Shown here piece by piece: positions 52,201 to 59,494 of a stretch of 64,000 bases of DNA; the stretch's first letter is position 1; each line of letters begins with the position of its first letter. Source of the stretch: Streptomyces soli (lineage in GTDB: Bacteria > Actinomycetota > Actinomycetes > Streptomycetales > Streptomycetaceae); NCBI RefSeq assembly GCF_003999195.1, contig NZ_RJVR01000258.1, positions 23,204 through 87,203 on the forward strand, read 5' to 3'. Position numbers and translations under genes: made by a program. Under the pieces are notes generated by a model, which was not told the DNA's origin, ran no database searches, and worked only from the letters and a program-made list of their open reading frames with translations.

Positions 52201-52681
52201 CTCGCCCCGCCACACCCGCAAGTCCGACGCCTACCGGAAGCTTGTCGACTGGCTGACCCCCCACTACGGCGTCATGATCACCGACGAGGCCGACGAGTCC
52301 TGGGTCCTGAACCGGCAGGGCGACTACGCCAACGCCGACGGCCTGGTCATTGTGACTGCCGACCCCATCAGCCTGGGACACACCCTCACTCTGCTGGACG
52401 ATCTGGCCCGCACCCGGCCCCGGCTGGCCCGTGAGGCCGTCGTGGTGGTCAACAAGAGCCGCGACACCCTCATCGAGTCCACGGCCCTGGTCGTGAACCG
52501 CATTTCGGAACGCTGCCGAGGGGTGGTGGTGGTGCCGCACGACGACCATCTGGCCTCGACCAGCGTCCTGCTGCTCGACTGGCTCGCGGACGAGACGTAC
52601 GAGATGGGCCTGCGGCTCGCCGCGCTGGTCGCCGAGGGTTTCGCGACTCCGGCCCCCGGTTCCGGTAGACCGGAGGCATGA
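49244..52681 (+). CDS. Giant vWA-like / pseudokinase / MinD-like scaffold protein (SAV_2336-type N-terminus)
   Basis: A 1145-residue protein. Residues 1-40 (LLRVLEDSGAELSAWELLDALWLAR) and a Pro-rich linker match SAV_2336-type N-termini. A vWA-like domain from about 185 has VVDDGLSM where the MIDAS DxSxS should be. A kinase-like domain spans about 574-830: the catalytic loop reads VHGALTPDTVLVT instead of HRDLxxxN, the Lys strand is AMVEVA and DFG is absent, while YRAPEAL and DVYSLA remain. From about 886 a MinD/ParA-like domain has SPSKNLGSTT in place of KGGVGKTT. All three look non-catalytic. The GTG at 49244 is five bases past MoxR; its stop overlaps the ADP-ribosylglycohydrolase start. Confidence 0.85.
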   Translation: MPGRLLRVLEDSGAELSAWELLDALWLARDLPSGAAAPVARALGGVAPTTPEDAPGRPPPSDAAPVPPEPASKPGRPLKPAPRLARSVRRPGALHASADRPDTRRLSRPEAGEESPDRPALPVRAPEGKAMGTDELRLGRALRPLKQRHPVGRDWELDEDATAAAMADTGLPEVVMRPTRERWLDLALVVDDGLSMLLWHRLAAELRSLTERLGAFRNLRVYGLDSRGRQGPVLRGRPYDPGSPVLSTAAVSDPSGHTLVLVVSDGVGAAWRDGRMRSVLGRWAHCGPTAIVHALPARMWRSSGIRAEAWRVTTRRRGAANDTWQVTDPVLPPGVADYDGIPVPVLEPHPPAIARWAGLVASPGASAVLPLASWEAPSSAPPPDGRPTDPVLRFRDTASPQAYRLAAHLAAVAPVSVPVMRLVQAAVPWRAETAHLAEVFLGGLMRRSGVEDRSLAPEHQRFDFSEGDREILLDVAPPSELARTSRAVAQKLAVLAGRSPDFPAWLAHPRGTDLLADRGRPFAWLDSRLMAHLGAPPAEAPAGSDTAGGPDGSEPPDLAVPPSTWRGLRGDDPRYVGPYKLIARSDVRGTATAYLGLDGQGNEAMVEVAGPRGRGNARQFVETAVNALNRMGGRYAPQLIGGGPDDRLPWLSMELVTTDVQIPAPTLRAVGQTYGALARSDFFLRLAWHLSQAIGVLAELGIVHGALTPDTVLVTEHTIRLTHWMTVRIGGVSPTGVESTPFASDSVYRAPEALSGGSHRPETDVYSLAAILIAASTGQMSRRLLPQTLQPSLSVSAFPQAVRTVLARCLDPDPAARPSAAQVTAAIESCLPGPPPGEGEPTPAARTNAPAGRLIALRRDARRRAPDDEYERLVRAIRTPVNGRRRISVISPSKNLGSTTITALLGAVLAEQRGDRVLAMDLDSQPSGVRVPLTRRFYQNAPYQLRDLSSVRPQVTGYDSLQGFLAEDASGLTVVTNGAMARAELTSPRHTRKSDAYRKLVDWLTPHYGVMITDEADESWVLNRQGDYANADGLVIVTADPISLGHTLTLLDDLARTRPRLAREAVVVVNKSRDTLIESTALVVNRISERCRGVVVVPHDDHLASTSVLLLDWLADETYEMGLRLAALVAEGFATPAPGSGRPEA

Positions 52682-53727
52682 CAGAGGGCCTGCAGGACAA
52701 GATCCTCGGCGGCTGGCTGGGCCGGATCGCCGGCAACATGCTCGGCAAGCCCGTCGAGCGCGGCGACCACTGGACGCGCGACCGGATCGACCGCTATCTG
52801 CGGCGTGCGGACGCGCTCCCGCTCACCCACTACATCCCGGCGCTGGACCCGCTGCCCGGCGAATTCGAGCTGCGCCCGGAGTGGCCCCAGTGCACGCGGG
52901 GCAACATCCACGGCAGTGCCCGTGACGACGACGTGGACTACGCGATCCTCGGCCTCGACCTGCTGGAGACGTACGGTTTCGGCTTCACCACGGAGCAGGT
53001 CGGCGAGTTGTGGCTGCTGCGGCTGCCCTACCTGCAGACCTTCACCGCCGAGCGCGCCGCGTACCGCAATCTGGCCAACGGCGTGAAGCCGCCGCTCACC
53101 GCCACCCTCGACAATCCCTACCAGGAGTGGATCGGCGCCCTCATCCGCGCCGACATCCACGGCTGGACCTCCCCCGGTGACCCCGCTCGTGCCGCCGCCC
53201 TCGCCCGGCGCGACGCCGTCCTCTCGCACACCGGCAACGGCGTCTACGGCGCCATGTGGGCGGCGGCGCTGGTCGCGGCCGCCTTCACCGCGCCGCACGC
53301 CCGGGCCGCTCTCGACGCAGCCGTGGAGCACATCCCGCCGGGCAGCCGGCTCGCCCGTACCGTCCGCCACACCGCCGCGCTGCACGAGGCGGGCGTGGGC
53401 TGGGCCGATGCCCTCGCCGAGCTCGACAAGGACCACGGCCGGCTCCACTGGATCCATACGGTCCCGAACGCCGCGCTGATCACGGCGGGGCTGTTGTACG
53501 GGGCCGGGGACTTCACGGCCACTATCGCCCTGACCGTGCGCGGCGGGCTGGACACCGACTCCTCGGGGGCGACGGCGGGGTCCGTGGCCGGTGTGCTGTG
53601 CGGGGCCGCCGCGATCCCGCCGCAGTGGAAGGACCCGCTCGAGGACCGCGTCCGCAGCGCGGTGTTCGGTTTCGACGGTGTGAAGATCACCGAGCTGGCC
53701 TCCCGCACACTGCGCCTGGTCTCGTAA
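52678..53727 (+). CDS. ADP-ribosylglycohydrolase family protein
   Basis: A 349-residue ARH-fold enzyme expected to remove ADP-ribose from proteins or other targets. The opening KILGGWLGRIAGNMLGKPVE, the first metal motif ARDDDVDYAILGLDLLE and the second GGLDTDSSGATAGSVAGVL match the family and supply the paired Asp residues that hold two magnesium ions. Its ATG overlaps the stop of the giant scaffold gene (ATGA), the same coupling used throughout the cassette, so I infer that it belongs to the system. The following ketopantoate reductase gene is separate in function. Confidence 0.9.
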   Translation: MTEGLQDKILGGWLGRIAGNMLGKPVERGDHWTRDRIDRYLRRADALPLTHYIPALDPLPGEFELRPEWPQCTRGNIHGSARDDDVDYAILGLDLLETYGFGFTTEQVGELWLLRLPYLQTFTAERAAYRNLANGVKPPLTATLDNPYQEWIGALIRADIHGWTSPGDPARAAALARRDAVLSHTGNGVYGAMWAAALVAAAFTAPHARAALDAAVEHIPPGSRLARTVRHTAALHEAGVGWADALAELDKDHGRLHWIHTVPNAALITAGLLYGAGDFTATIALTVRGGLDTDSSGATAGSVAGVLCGAAAIPPQWKDPLEDRVRSAVFGFDGVKITELASRTLRLVS

Positions 53728-53738
53728 GCTCAGTGCTT

Positions 53739-54731
53739 GTGCGATACATCATCATCGGCGCCGGTGCCGTGGGCGGTTCCATCGGCGGGCGGCTGTACGA
53801 GAGCGGGCACGAGGTCGTCCTGGTCGCGCGCGGCGCTCACCACGAGGCCCTGCGCGACCGGGGACTGACCCTCCGTACGCCGGACGGCGTGCTGACGCTG
53901 CGCGTGCCGGTCGTCGACCGCCCCGAGGCGCTGGAGCTACGCGAGGACGACGTCCTTGTCCTCTCCGTCAAGACCCAGGACACCGCCGCCGCCCTCGACG
54001 CGTGGGCGCCGTCGGCCGGCCATCTCCCGCTGGTCTGCGCCCAGAACGCCGTCGAGAACGAGCGCCTCGCCCTGCGCCGCTTCCGGCACGTCTACGGCAT
54101 GTGCGTCTGGCTGCCCTCCACCTATCTCGAACCCGGCGAGATCACCGCCCCCGCCGGCCCCCTCACCGGAATGCTGCACCTCGGCCGCGCCCCGCACGGC
54201 ACCGACGACACCGCCCCGCGTATCGCCGCCGACCTGGAGAAATCCCACTTCCTCGCGCCGGTCGTCCCCGACGTCATGCGGTGGAAGTACGCCAAGCTCC
54301 TCGCCAACCTCGGCAACGCCATACGCGCCCTCACCGGGCCGCCCGCCGGCGACGCGGACCTCGCCCTGCGCACCCGCGCGTTCGCCGAGGGGGTCGCGGT
54401 CCTCGACGCCGCCGGCATTCCGTACGCCAGCGAGGCCGAGCAGGCCGAAGAGCGCGGCGACCGCGTCGACATCCGACCGGTGGCCGGCAGCCCCTACCTC
54501 GGCGGCTCCACCTGGCAGAGCCTCGCCCGTGGCACCGGGTCCACCGAGGCGGACTACCTCAACGGAGAGATCGTGCTGCTCGGCCGCGAGCACGGCGTAC
54601 CGACGCCGGTCAACGAGACCCTGCAGCGGCTGACGAACGCGGCGGCGCGCGAGCAAAGACCACCCGGCAGCGTGACGATCACCGAACTGACGGCGGCCGC
54701 CGAGGCGCTGGACGTAGGTTCAGGCAGGTGA
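53739..54731 (+). CDS. 2-dehydropantoate 2-reductase family protein (ApbA/PanE)
   Basis: A 330-residue NADPH-dependent reductase. The Rossmann loop is IIIGAGAVGGSIGGRLYESGH, the catalytic Lys lies in MRWKYAKLLANLGNA and the C-terminal helical domain includes the Asn/Glu-bearing DYLNGEIVLLGREHGVPTPVN, all characteristic of ketopantoate reductases. Whether it serves pantothenate synthesis or another 2-keto acid is not decided by sequence. The GTG start is 11 bases past the ADP-ribosylglycohydrolase stop. The NUDIX gene overlaps it by four bases. Confidence 0.9.
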   Translation: MRYIIIGAGAVGGSIGGRLYESGHEVVLVARGAHHEALRDRGLTLRTPDGVLTLRVPVVDRPEALELREDDVLVLSVKTQDTAAALDAWAPSAGHLPLVCAQNAVENERLALRRFRHVYGMCVWLPSTYLEPGEITAPAGPLTGMLHLGRAPHGTDDTAPRIAADLEKSHFLAPVVPDVMRWKYAKLLANLGNAIRALTGPPAGDADLALRTRAFAEGVAVLDAAGIPYASEAEQAEERGDRVDIRPVAGSPYLGGSTWQSLARGTGSTEADYLNGEIVLLGREHGVPTPVNETLQRLTNAAAREQRPPGSVTITELTAAAEALDVGSGR

Positions 54732-55264
54732 CCACCGTGACATACAGCGAGTACATCGCGAGCCTGCCCAAGATCCTGTCCGGCGCCCACGTGCTCTTCC
54801 GCGACGCGGACGGCCGGGTCCTCATCGCCGAGACGACGTACCGCGAGGACGGCAAGTGGACCCTGCCCGGCGGCACCGTGGAGTCCGACGCGGGTGAGAC
54901 TCCCCGTCAGGGAGCGCGCCGCGAGACCCTGGAGGAGATCGGGCTCGACATCGAGCCCGGGCAACTGCTCGCGGTCGACTGGGTACGGGGGCCGGGCAGG
55001 CCTCCCCTGGTGTCGTACCTGTACGACGGCGGGGTGCTCGACGAGGCTCGCCAGTCCGCGATCCGGCTCCAGCCAGAGGAGTTGTCCGCCTGGCTCATGG
55101 TCACCCCGTCGGAAGCCGAGTCGTACCTCTCCCCCGGGCTCCACCGCCGCATCATCGCCGCCCTGAACGCGCTCGAAAGCGGCACCGGCACCGCCGAACT
55201 GGAGGACGGCCACCCGGCGGGACAGGCCCCGGCCCCTTCCGGCGTCACCCGGCCCGCCGGTTGA
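54728..55264 (+). CDS. NUDIX hydrolase
   Basis: A 178-residue hydrolase of nucleoside-diphosphate-linked compounds. The Nudix box GGTVESDAGETPRQGARRET, continuing LEEIGL, keeps the metal-binding REXXEEXG core, but its first loop is two residues longer than the classic G-x5-E spacing. The C-terminal 25 residues are low complexity. The GTG start overlaps the ketopantoate reductase stop (GTGA). Its 3' end overlaps the antisense GH13 stub. Confidence 0.88.
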   Translation: MTTVTYSEYIASLPKILSGAHVLFRDADGRVLIAETTYREDGKWTLPGGTVESDAGETPRQGARRETLEEIGLDIEPGQLLAVDWVRGPGRPPLVSYLYDGGVLDEARQSAIRLQPEELSAWLMVTPSEAESYLSPGLHRRIIAALNALESGTGTAELEDGHPAGQAPAPSGVTRPAG

Positions 55265-55442
55265 GCCGGATCCACCGGAAGCCGTAGCCGCCCAGGGGCA
55301 GCCCCCGCAGGTCGGACTCCGGTTCTCCGTACAGCCGGTCCCCGAAGACCTCGCCGAAGGGCGGCCCGCTACTTCGGGCTGTACGACGAGGGGGCGGGCC
55401 AGCGACCGGCGACATCGAGCTGCTGTACCAGTGCTCGGTCAT
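55245..55442 (-). pseudogene. GH13 (trehalose synthase/alpha-amylase-like) gene reduced to its two ends
   Basis: The frame starts MTEHWYSSS, the usual opening of Streptomyces GH13 alpha-amylase-family proteins, and ends with VFGDRLYGEPESDLRGLPLG and YGFRWIRLNRR, the usual C-terminal strand. All 500 or so residues of the catalytic barrel between them are missing, and the junction sequence (SPVAGPPPRRTARSSG) is unrelated filler. It overlaps the end of the NUDIX gene antisense. Confidence 0.7.
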
Positions 55443-55458
55443 GTCGCCGCCCGGCCGC

Positions 55459-55839
55459 TCAGGGCCGCGCGGTGAGTTCGCCGGAGGGCTGCTCGTCGCT
55501 GTACCCGCAGACCCAGGCCAGGGCGTCGTGGACGCCTCGCATGTAGTCGCGCGGGACCATCCTCGGGCTCTGGTCGGCGAGCTGCACGAGCGTGGCGTCG
55601 ACCTCCGCGCTGAGCAGCTGCAGGTCCGGTGTGCCACCGGAGTCGGCGCCGGTGACCGGTGCGGCGTCGGCGCGACCCAGCGCCCACACGTAGCCGCTCA
55701 GGGCGCCACGGGAGAACTGTGTCTGCGTCTGCGGTGCCGCCGCGGCGGCCTCCAGCGTCTTGAACTCCCGCTCGACGTCGGCCCGCGCTCGGCTGCCGAC
55801 CAAGTCGGTTGCTTTCTGATATGCAGTGGGATCCGTCAT
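55459..55839 (-). CDS. Hypothetical protein
   Basis: A 126-residue soluble protein I do not recognise. It is mostly helical, with a Gln/Thr-rich PQTQTQF stretch near residue 40, an SGYVWALGR turn and a DYMRGVHDALAWVCGYSDEQ helix near the C-terminus. There is no signal peptide or membrane segment. The ATG at 55839 is clean. Good codon bias supports its being real, and its position between two decayed loci suggests it is an independent gene. Confidence 0.6.
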   Translation of the reverse strand: MTDPTAYQKATDLVGSRARADVEREFKTLEAAAAAPQTQTQFSRGALSGYVWALGRADAAPVTGADSGGTPDLQLLSAEVDATLVQLADQSPRMVPRDYMRGVHDALAWVCGYSDEQPSGELTARP

Positions 55840-55915
55840 ATCGTTACGCCTAGCCGTGCTGTCGCAGAAAACGCCTCGACGGGCCCGCAATTTCCGGCCG
55901 GTCACCCCGGAACGG

Positions 55916-56300
55916 TCACAGCTCCGCCGAACGGCTCCACCCGCGCCCCGCCCGAACCACCGCCAGCGCACCGAAGACCAGGGCGAAGGCGGCGAGCAGC
56001 GCGCAGGCCCGCAGCGTCTCGCCGGTCGCACCGTGCAGGGCGGCCCGGAGAGCGGACCGGCCGCCGCAGCCCGGCCAGCGTGCCGAAGAGCCGCAGATTC
56101 TCGCGGACGGAGGCACTGGGGTAGAGGGCCGGCTCCTGCGGGGCGACGCCCAAGGCGCCGCCGAGGGCCACGTGGCCCTCGTCGGGTCGTACGAGGCCGG
56201 TGACGACCTCGTACGAAGGTCGTCTTGCCGGCTCCGTTGTGCCCGACGCGAGAGGCGCGAGAGGCGCGTCGAGGATGGGTCGGGGAGTTCGAGGCCGATC
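55916..56300 (-). pseudogene. Fused remnants of an ABC-2 exporter (ATPase and permease ends)
   Basis: Fragments in different frames: NGAGKTTF (Walker A, near 56225), LGVAPQEPALYPSASVRENLRLFGTLAGL (Q-loop region, near 56155-56085), and then CALLAAFALVFGALAVVRAGRGW, the last membrane helix of an ABC-2 permease, stopping at 55916. The Walker B half of the ATPase and nearly all of the permease are missing, so an ATPase gene and its permease gene were joined by a large deletion. Confidence 0.7.
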
Positions 56301-56356
56301 TGGAGGACTTCCTGGGGTTGATCGAAGCGGTGGCCGACCGCGGGTAGCCTCGGGGC

Positions 56357-58141
56357 ATGTTTACGACGCGCCCGACGCTGCAGGGGACCTTTGGCATGGT
56401 CTCGTCCACGCATTGGCTGGCTTCGCAGTCGGCGATGGCTGTGCTGGAGGGCGGCGGCAATGCGTATGACGCCGCTGTCGCCGCGGGATTCGTCCTGCAT
56501 GTGGTGGAGCCGCACCTCAACGGCCCGGCGGGCGAGGTGCCGATCATCCTGGCGCCGGCGGGCGGCGAGGTGCGGGTGCTGTGCGGGCAGGGGCCGGCGC
56601 CGGGCGGGGCGAGCGTGGAGCACTACCGCTCGCTGGGGCTGGATCTCGTGCCGGGGACGGGGCCGCTGGCCGCTGCCGTGCCGGGGGCGTTCGACGCGTG
56701 GATGGTGCTGCTGCGCGACCACGGCACGAAGTCCCTCGCGGAAGTGCTCTCGTACGCCATCGGGTACGCCGAGCACGGACACCCGGCGGTGGAGGGGATC
56801 GGCGCGACGGTCGAGTCCGTACGCGAGCTGTTCGAGACGGAGTGGACGACCTCGGCCGCCGTGTATCTGCCGGCGCCACGGCCCGGGGAGATGTTCAGGA
56901 ACCCGGCGCTGGCGGCCACCTGGCGCCGGCTGCTGCGGGAGACGGAGGGCGGTGACCGGGAGGCCGGGATCGAGGCCGCCCGGCGGATCTGGCGCGAAGG
57001 CTTCATCGGCGAGGCCATCGCCGCGTTCGCCGCACGCCCGGCGTTTGACACCTCCGGTGAGCGGCACGCCGCCACGCTCACCGGAGATGATCTGACTGCC
57101 TACGAAGCACAGTACGAGGCCCCGGTCGCGCACGACTGGAACGGCTGGACCGTCTGCAAGGCCGGCCCCTGGAGCCAGGGCCCGGTCCTGCTGCAGCAGC
57201 TGGCCCTGCTGCCGGACGAGCTGGAGTACGGCACCCCGGACTACGTCCACACCCTCATCGAGGGCACCAAGCTCGCCATGGCCGACCGCGAGGCCTGGTA
57301 CGGCGACGCCCACGACGACATCCCGGTCACCGACCTGCTCTCCCCCGCGTACAACGTCGCCCGGCGCGCCCTCATCGAGCCCGGCAAGGCCTCGTACGAG
57401 CTACGCCCCGGCAGCCCCGGAGGCCGCACGCCCCGGCTGCCGCGCTACGCCCTTCACGACCCGGCCGCCGACGACGACTTCGACTCCATGGGCATCAGCG
57501 GCGGCGGCGAGCCGACGGTCGCCTCCAGCGGGCTCACCCGGGGCGACACCTGTCACCTCGATGTGGTCGACCGGTGGGGCAACATGGTCGCCGCCACGCC
57601 CAGCGGCGGCTGGCTGCAGTCCAACCCCGTGATCCCCGGCCTCGGCTTCCCGCTCGGCACCCGTCTCCAGATGGCCTGGCTCGAACCCGGCCTCCCGAAC
57701 TCCCTCACTCCAGGCCGCCGCCCCCGCACCACCCTCACCCCGTCGCTCGCCCTGCGCGACGGCGTCCCCGTCCTCGCCTTCGGCACGCCGGGCGGCGACC
57801 AGCAGGACCAGTGGTCGCTGCACTTCTTCCTCGCCGCCGCCCTCCGCGCCCCCGTACGCGGCGGCCTGGACCTCCAGGGCGCCATCGACGCCCCCAACTG
57901 GCACACCGACTCCTTCCCCAGCTCCTTCCACCCCCGCACCATGCGCCCCGGCAGCATCACCGTCGAGTCCCGCATCGGCGACGCCGTCATCGAAGGCCTT
58001 CGCCAACGCGGCCACGACCTCACCCTCGGCCCCGCCTGGTCCGAGGGCCGGCTCTGCGCGGTCGCCCGGGACCCGGAGACCGGGCTGCTGTCGGCTGCCG
58101 CCAACCCGCGCGGTATGCAGGGCTACGCCGTCGGACGCTAG
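56357..58141 (+). CDS. Gamma-glutamyltransferase family protein
   Basis: A 594-residue Ntn-hydrolase proenzyme that would split into two chains before the catalytic Thr near residue 398 (RGDTCHLDVVDRWGNMVAATPSGG). The N-terminal VSSTHWLASQSAMAVLEGGGNAYDAAVAAGFVL and FGTPGGDQQDQ regions match the family. It transfers or hydrolyses gamma-glutamyl groups of glutathione-like or other gamma-glutamyl compounds. No signal peptide is seen, so a cytoplasmic or cephalosporin-acylase-like role is possible. The ATG at 56357 is the start. Confidence 0.9.
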   Translation: MFTTRPTLQGTFGMVSSTHWLASQSAMAVLEGGGNAYDAAVAAGFVLHVVEPHLNGPAGEVPIILAPAGGEVRVLCGQGPAPGGASVEHYRSLGLDLVPGTGPLAAAVPGAFDAWMVLLRDHGTKSLAEVLSYAIGYAEHGHPAVEGIGATVESVRELFETEWTTSAAVYLPAPRPGEMFRNPALAATWRRLLRETEGGDREAGIEAARRIWREGFIGEAIAAFAARPAFDTSGERHAATLTGDDLTAYEAQYEAPVAHDWNGWTVCKAGPWSQGPVLLQQLALLPDELEYGTPDYVHTLIEGTKLAMADREAWYGDAHDDIPVTDLLSPAYNVARRALIEPGKASYELRPGSPGGRTPRLPRYALHDPAADDDFDSMGISGGGEPTVASSGLTRGDTCHLDVVDRWGNMVAATPSGGWLQSNPVIPGLGFPLGTRLQMAWLEPGLPNSLTPGRRPRTTLTPSLALRDGVPVLAFGTPGGDQQDQWSLHFFLAAALRAPVRGGLDLQGAIDAPNWHTDSFPSSFHPRTMRPGSITVESRIGDAVIEGLRQRGHDLTLGPAWSEGRLCAVARDPETGLLSAAANPRGMQGYAVGR

Positions 58142-58265
58142 GGCAGCCGCGGAGACCTCACCGCCCGTGCTCGGCGTCGCCCGCAGGCGAGGTAGCATCG
58201 GCCCATCTGGCTGCGGGTTGAGTCTTCAAATATTGTCTTTTCGCGTAGGTAGTGAGGGAGAGGCC

Positions 58266-58646
58266 ATGGATGCGCGACTGGTGGTTCTTCCGGTCATCCG
58301 GGAACAGGCGGAGCAGGGGGTACTCCGCCTGTCGGGCGAGTTCGACCTCGGGGGGTGCGACGTATTCACGTCGGCTGCCGAGGCCCTGCTGACCGCCGGT
58401 AAGCGTTGGCTCGTCCTCGACTGCGCGGATCTGAGTTTCTGCGACTCCTCCGGGATCAACGCACTCCTGCGCGTATGGCAGCGAACGCAGACGGTCGGCG
58501 GTGGGCTGGCAGTGGCGGCAGTGGGCGAACCGGTCCAGCGCGCGTTCGACGTGACGGGCCTCGATCAGGTTTTGCCCATGACCGCAGAGGTCGACGAGGC
58601 ATTCGATCTGATCGCGTCGGCTCCCGCCGACGAGGAACCGGCGTAG
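58266..58646 (+). CDS. STAS-domain anti-sigma factor antagonist
   Basis: A 126-residue SpoIIAA/RsbV-like switch protein. The phosphorylation motif FCDSSGINALL has its acceptor Ser near residue 60, preceded by WLVLDCADLS. Unphosphorylated antagonists release sigma factors by binding anti-sigma kinases, which are not encoded nearby. The ATG at 58266 has a GGGAGAGG site. It stands alone between the gamma-glutamyltransferase and a nucleotidyltransferase. Confidence 0.92.
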   Translation: MDARLVVLPVIREQAEQGVLRLSGEFDLGGCDVFTSAAEALLTAGKRWLVLDCADLSFCDSSGINALLRVWQRTQTVGGGLAVAAVGEPVQRAFDVTGLDQVLPMTAEVDEAFDLIASAPADEEPA

Positions 58647-58669
58647 CAGCCCCTTGTCGCGGCTGTCAC

Positions 58670-59494
58670 ATGCCCACCGAATCCGACGCCGCCGGCTCCG
58701 TCCCCGGCATGGCACAGCGCCTCGCCCAAGTCCCCGGCGTCGTGGGCGTGATGCTCGGCGGCAGCCGGGCGCGCGGCACGCATCGCCCCGACTCCGACTG
58801 GGACCTCGGCGTCTACTACCGGGGTGATCCCGACCTCGCCGCGCTCAGGGCGCTCGCCGCCGAGGCGACCGGCGGGCAGGTCGAGGTCGCAGGGCCGGGC
58901 GGCTGGGGGCCGTGGGTCAACGGCGGGGCGTGGCTGACGGTCAAGGGTGAGCAGGTCGACTGGATCCTGCGCGATCTGGACCGTGTCGAGCGCGTCTGGG
59001 CAGACTGCCGCGCCGGGCGCTACGAGGTGGGCATCCAGCCCGGCCATCCGCTCGGCTTCTGGTCGCCGGTGTACGCGGGCGAGGTGGCCCTCGGGCGCGT
59101 ACTGGCCGACCCGAAGGGGGAGTTGACGGCTCTGCGGGAGCGGACGCGTGAGTATCCGGAGCCGCTGCGCACGGCCCTGACCGAGGCGTCCTGGGAGGCC
59201 GACTTCTTGGTGGTCAACGCCCGCAAGTCCGCAGCGGCCGGCGACGTCCTGCATGCCGCCCTGTGCCTGGCCCGCGCCATCGGCGTGCTCACGCAGTCCC
59301 TGCACGCCCACCACCGCACCTGGTGCCTCAACGAGAAGGGCGCCCTGGCGGCGGCCGCCGCCCTCCCCGACACCCCGGCGGACTTCCGTGCCCGCGCCGA
59401 GGCGGCCCTGTCCGGCCTCGGCGAGCCCGCGCAGGCCGTCGAGACGGCGGCCGGTCTGGTGGCGGACGTACGGGCCGTGCTCACGCCCGCGTAG
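58670..59494 (+). CDS. Nucleotidyltransferase domain protein
   Basis: A 274-residue protein with the minimal nucleotidyltransferase core: GVMLGGSRARGTHRPDSDWDLGVYY, where the GS motif is followed by the DxD metal pair, and a later Asp in EQVDWILRD. A helical C-terminal half from about residue 165 follows, as in DUF4037-like or kanamycin nucleotidyltransferase-like proteins. The target could be a small molecule or a tRNA or protein. The ATG at 58670 is 23 bases past the STAS stop. Confidence 0.85.
   Translation: MPTESDAAGSVPGMAQRLAQVPGVVGVMLGGSRARGTHRPDSDWDLGVYYRGDPDLAALRALAAEATGGQVEVAGPGGWGPWVNGGAWLTVKGEQVDWILRDLDRVERVWADCRAGRYEVGIQPGHPLGFWSPVYAGEVALGRVLADPKGELTALRERTREYPEPLRTALTEASWEADFLVVNARKSAAAGDVLHAALCLARAIGVLTQSLHAHHRTWCLNEKGALAAAAALPDTPADFRARAEAALSGLGEPAQAVETAAGLVADVRAVLTPA

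Noticed and set aside
49244..52681. Active Ser/Thr kinase or active ParA ATPase
   Set aside because: HRD, DFG, the VAIK lysine and the P-loop GK are all missing, so catalysis is unlikely.
45691..53727. Type VII (ESX) secretion locus suggested by the MinD-like domain
   Set aside because: No EccB, EccC, EccD, EccE or WXG100 genes are present, and the Trypco1/VMAP/MoxR set gives a better explanation.
56255..56348. Possible plus-strand coding tail (EFEADLEDFLGLIEAVADRG, stop at 56346-56348)
   Set aside because: Coherent but only about 20 residues long, with no start or family match; too little to call.
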